From positions 1 to 64,000 of the forward strand of contig CAJQUW010011512.1 of assembly GCA_907163375.1 (NCBI GenBank): DNA of 64,000 nt, given 5' to 3'. Positions 60,681 to 64,000 of this stretch are shown here, piece by piece (within the stretch, counting starts at the first letter, position 1; every line of letters starts with the position of its first letter). Made by a program: the position numbers and the translations under genes. The notes beneath the pieces are model-generated. The model did not search any database. It saw only the letters and a program-made list of their open reading frames with translations, and had not been told where the DNA came from. The stretch is from Prostheceraeus crozeri (lineage: Eukaryota > Platyhelminthes > Polycladida > Euryleptidae).

Positions 60681-61362
60681 AGTTTGTTATAGTTTTCACA
60701 AGCTGTGCGCATCATTCAACCATTATCAGACACGAAGGCCTGTATCTTTAAAGTACATGGATTAATGCACATCAATGTTCAAAGGTAAATGCGTGAACTG
60801 CATCCTAAAACATTAAATTGGTGTCATCCCATGAAGCGGAAGCCAATTTGCGGGAAAACTACTCAGCGGAAAATCCGACTTGCCGGATACCCAACCCACT
60901 TACTAGAAACTCACTTTTTGGAAAGTCTCAGTCAGTGTGCGTCTTGTCTCTCCATCATATTATCATATACACATAATATAGCTCATGTATTCTTTCTTTC
61001 CTTCATTTACAGGCTACTTAGCTTGTTCCTATTGCAACTAATCGAAGCTTTGATATTCCACCTCAAACATTTTTTTAATCATCCGACGTCTTCCTAGTTT
61101 CAGCTTTTTTTTGGTGCTAAGCTGGTTCCATTGATGTGCTAGTGAAAGTATAATGACAGTCAATGAGTATCTTGCATTGTTCAGTATGACGTCACATTTG
61201 TAGATCTGATCAAGTATTAATGACAATTGATCATTTGAAGCGATTTCATAGAGAGGATCGCTCATCTCTCTTTGCCTACTGCCGGGTCTGTAATACATCA
61301 ATTCATTTACGAATTATTGACGTGAATTTAAGAGATCAGGTAGTGGCCTAGCCTTTCCGATA

Positions 61363-61447
61363 ATAGAACCCGGACCTCTTATAGAGCCCGGGCCTCTAAG
61401 AGAACCCGGGGCCTCTAATAGATCCCGGGGTTTCTGATAGAACCCTG
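61363..61447. repeat. Minisatellite, about four units of 19-20 bp
   Basis: Units are variants of atagaacccgggcctct. Each has a CCCGGG or CCCGGGG core, unusual in this AT-rich window. Confidence 0.75.
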
Positions 61448-61930
61448 CTCAGACTCAGAAGCATCTTAAGGACCCTATAGCCCATACATAAACATTCTGT
61501 TGCTGCTGTACAATTGTTCATTTACCTAACCAATATCTACTATCTACTAATATCTACCTAACTGGTAGGTATTCATGTACAAGACATGACGATTTCACAA
61601 TTAGTTGGCTAATAGTGACACAGTGAATTCTACATGTAGTTTCCATCTTTGATAATGTACCGGTGCATACCGGCATACTCGTACGCACCCAGGCTTCCTT
61701 TTTTCGTAATTCCTTGTAGCGAGTGGGTTTCTATGACTTACGTATAAAACCGACACCAGAAACAGAAATTAGACAAAAGATAAGTACGAACTTTACTGCT
61801 GAATAATGATGTTGGAGTAAGTATGCTACAAGAATACTCAGGCTACTCAAGATATCAGGTGTATGTAAGGAAGATGCAAACTTCGGTATACTGTACTAGT
61901 AGTAGCGAGAGCCGTCATGTAATAGGCCGG

Positions 61931-61960
61931 TATAGAACCCCCCCCCCCCGGGTTCTATTA
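61931..61960. repeat. C-run hairpin related to the 61363 minisatellite
   Basis: The sequence tatagaaccc, a run of about ten more C, then gggttctatta forms an inverse pair whose arms equal the agaaccc core of the minisatellite unit 0.5 kb upstream. The two may mark the ends of one small element. Confidence 0.6.
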
Positions 61961-62734
61961 GACTACCAGCTCCGCACGAATTTTCTCGAGGATGTTCGAA
62001 CCAGTGACCACTAGAGTGCAATGCCAAACCTAAGGCATCTGTCATGGAGTTCCTCCCTACTTCTTCGATGGATTAAATATTCATTAACTTCTCTTCATCC
62101 GATGTAGCATTTTCTATAAAATGAAAGCGGTAAATTAGCTTGACTTTCGTCTGAAACATTGATAGGTTCATTTAACTTTTCAAATTTGTGTTTCTGGAAA
62201 AACGATAGCGAATCTTGAATTTGGACGGTTAGATGAAAGCTGCCTTTATCTTGTATTGGACTGTCAACAATTGAAAGTCATGCATCAATCCATCAACTTG
62301 AACGATGACCAGTAAATTGCCTTTGCATAGTAAAAATGGACGTAGTAAATAGGAAAACATGTCTGGCAAGTTTGTCAGAAGGAAATTGCACATGTCCTTA
62401 GTGTTATGTTAGTTGAACTCAAACTACGGAATTCAATACCAATAGGAAGACATTTGTCATTATTTATCATCCGTTTTATTCACCATGCAAAACTACTAAA
62501 GTCTCATGTGAAGTATTTCCTAAGGGGTCAGATGTGAGACTTTGATAATTATTTGCATTTCTGACTTCTTGCTGAAGCTTTTGAAAAATACAAATTCACA
62601 TACAAATCAATTTGTTGAATAACTATGCCTGCTTAAGACTTAACAGATTTTATGGACTTGTATTTCATGTTAAAGCATTGTCCTTGTAGCTAAAAATATG
62701 TCACTATCAGGGACACGCCGCATAGCTTCACACC

Positions 62735-62934
62735 GCGCAGTGGCCTTGTGTTAGAGTCTTCGCTCTACGTCCGGGAGACCTGTGCTCAAATCTGGGTTGG
62801 GTGAAACCTGACTTCTAAACAGGTACACTCCACATTCTTGCTAAACATTCAGCGCGAAATAATGAGAGTGAGATAAATGGAACTCGGCCACATCGAAGAG
62901 CGGCTTTTCGCCGAATGTGCTTCCGGGTATAAAC
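62735..62934 (+). repeat. tRNA-derived SINE, copy 2
   Basis: It starts gcgcagtggccttgtgttag (A-box region), has a B-box-like gtgctcaaatctggg, then a body ending ccgaatgtgcttccgggtat. It matches copy 1 at 16745-16944 in opposite orientation with about 10-15% differences by eye. About 35 bp upstream of the shared start also looks tRNA-like. Confidence 0.75.
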
Positions 62935-64000
62935 AAGGAACATTTTTTTCAATTTATCTAATTTATGCGAAGTACTAGTATTAAGGAATCAATTTTAACT
63001 TAGCGATATGTTGATGTCAATTAAATATCTAATTTCGCAACTTTCAGTGCTCCATTGATATATCCGGTTTCACTTTGAATTATTTCATAACTATTGAACT
63101 TCCAATACCACTCTAGTAAAAACATAATTTGCTAATTGACATAATTGCTACCAGCCAACTGTTTTATGTGTGCCATCCAATTCAATCTATGATTGTCTTA
63201 TTCCAATAAGTTCCCACACAAGTGTTTGGCATGCAGAGATCTAATTTTGGAATACGTAAATGTCTGGAAATGGAAATAATTCCCTATTCCACCGAACTTG
63301 GATGTCATTTTGACGAAGAAAATATTTCAATTTCATTTTATTCAATCGTGCTGCGCAATAGAAAGGAAGTCGTTTTGTATTTCATCAACCTTTTGAAATC
63401 ATTGTTGCATCACATTAAGTAGGTTTTAGTAAGAGCGACTAGACATTTTTTATGACCGGCTTTGATCCAAGGAATTTATTTTGCACGCATCCCAACAATT
63501 ATAACGAATGCGTGTACAATTGTACACTAAAATAGCGTTGATTATGCCCAAATCTTTGAAATTTTGATTAAACCAAGAGAGATTAGCAGTAGCATTATAG
63601 CCAACCTTGCATTATTTGCGTGGTTGGCTTTCTGCACCTCTCAAGTGTATGGAGCAATATAACCAGGGTTGGCCATCGGAAATTCTCTAAAGCATTCCGC
63701 CAATTCTTCAAAAAATTTTGTCAATAAAAGTATGATAATTTTGATTGCAAAATTGCTATATATTATGCATGTATAAGTCTATGTCTATGTCTTTTATTTC
63801 TTTACACGTGATCTTTCAGCTATCGAATGTCTTGCACTACTATTGTTCCAGATGACGGACATTTCACTCTGCGACTTGAAAGTTGGTGCTAGAGTTATGA
63901 TCATGTTCTTCAGATATCGATGTCATGATGTACTACTGCGCGTGTCAGGGTCACATTTTACTTAACTCGCCTGAGGAAGCAGCAGGTCTGCGATACGTCG
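62935..64000. other. Intergenic DNA, nothing identified
   Basis: A small hairpin, agccaacc / ggttggct, lies at about 63599-63629. The last 30 bp (cgcctgaggaagcagcaggt) resemble the conserved tail box of some retroelements, cut by the window edge. No gene was seen. Confidence 0.4.

Larger units (their letters stand above)
60681..62734. other. Intergenic DNA with small GC-rich tandem repeats
   Basis: A 20-bp repeat lies at 61363-61447 and a related hairpin at 61931-61960. No gene was recognised. Confidence 0.5.

Overview
The window looks like nuclear DNA of an AT-rich invertebrate animal, probably aquatic. The reasons are one large intron-rich gene with GT-AG introns and short exons, tRNA-derived SINE copies, and many mariner, Tc1, hAT and non-LTR relics. 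There is no bacterial gene density, operon layout or Shine-Dalgarno signal. I cannot name the species.

The dominant gene is a lysosomal beta-hexosaminidase (GH20, HEXA/HEXB family) on the minus strand. I located ten exons by translation and splice sites: 39406-39787 (signal peptide), 36360-36472, 29191-29301, 25060-25160, 24894-25002, 19677-19881 (catalytic Asp-Glu), 15399-15570, 15159-15330, 12039-12128 and 11871-11975. They encode about 520 residues, close to the usual family length. The short terminal exon was not found. The reading frame slips inside exon 1 and is one base short at the exon 3/4 and 8/9 junctions, so either the gene is decaying or the assembly carries small indels.

The introns and flanks are filled with mobile DNA. 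The main items are an inverted Tc1-derived composite (6253-7065), a hAT-like element just downstream of the last exon found (7343-11602), a decayed DDE transposase (17981-18588), a decayed nuclease-like mobile ORF (22437-22931), a non-LTR retrotransposon 3' fragment (26955-27664), a mariner (31386-33188), a hAT with a perfect 8-bp target duplication 0.27 kb upstream of the hexosaminidase start codon (40053-42147), and a nearly intact Tc1 (53538-55193). Several MITE or foldback elements and two SINE copies are also present.

The left edge (1-1212, minus strand) is different. It holds three closely packed, intron-less, very AT-rich ORFs: a double-membrane-segment protein flanked by coiled coils, a coiled-coil protein, and a third ORF running off the edge. 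They are followed by a dense field of direct repeats (1224-2155). This looks like the end of a virus-like or large DNA mobile element that I do not recognise, and it is the best candidate for something undescribed. The right third (42-64 kb) contains no confidently identified host gene, only two possible terminal exons on the minus strand (57251-57602 and 51430-51666).
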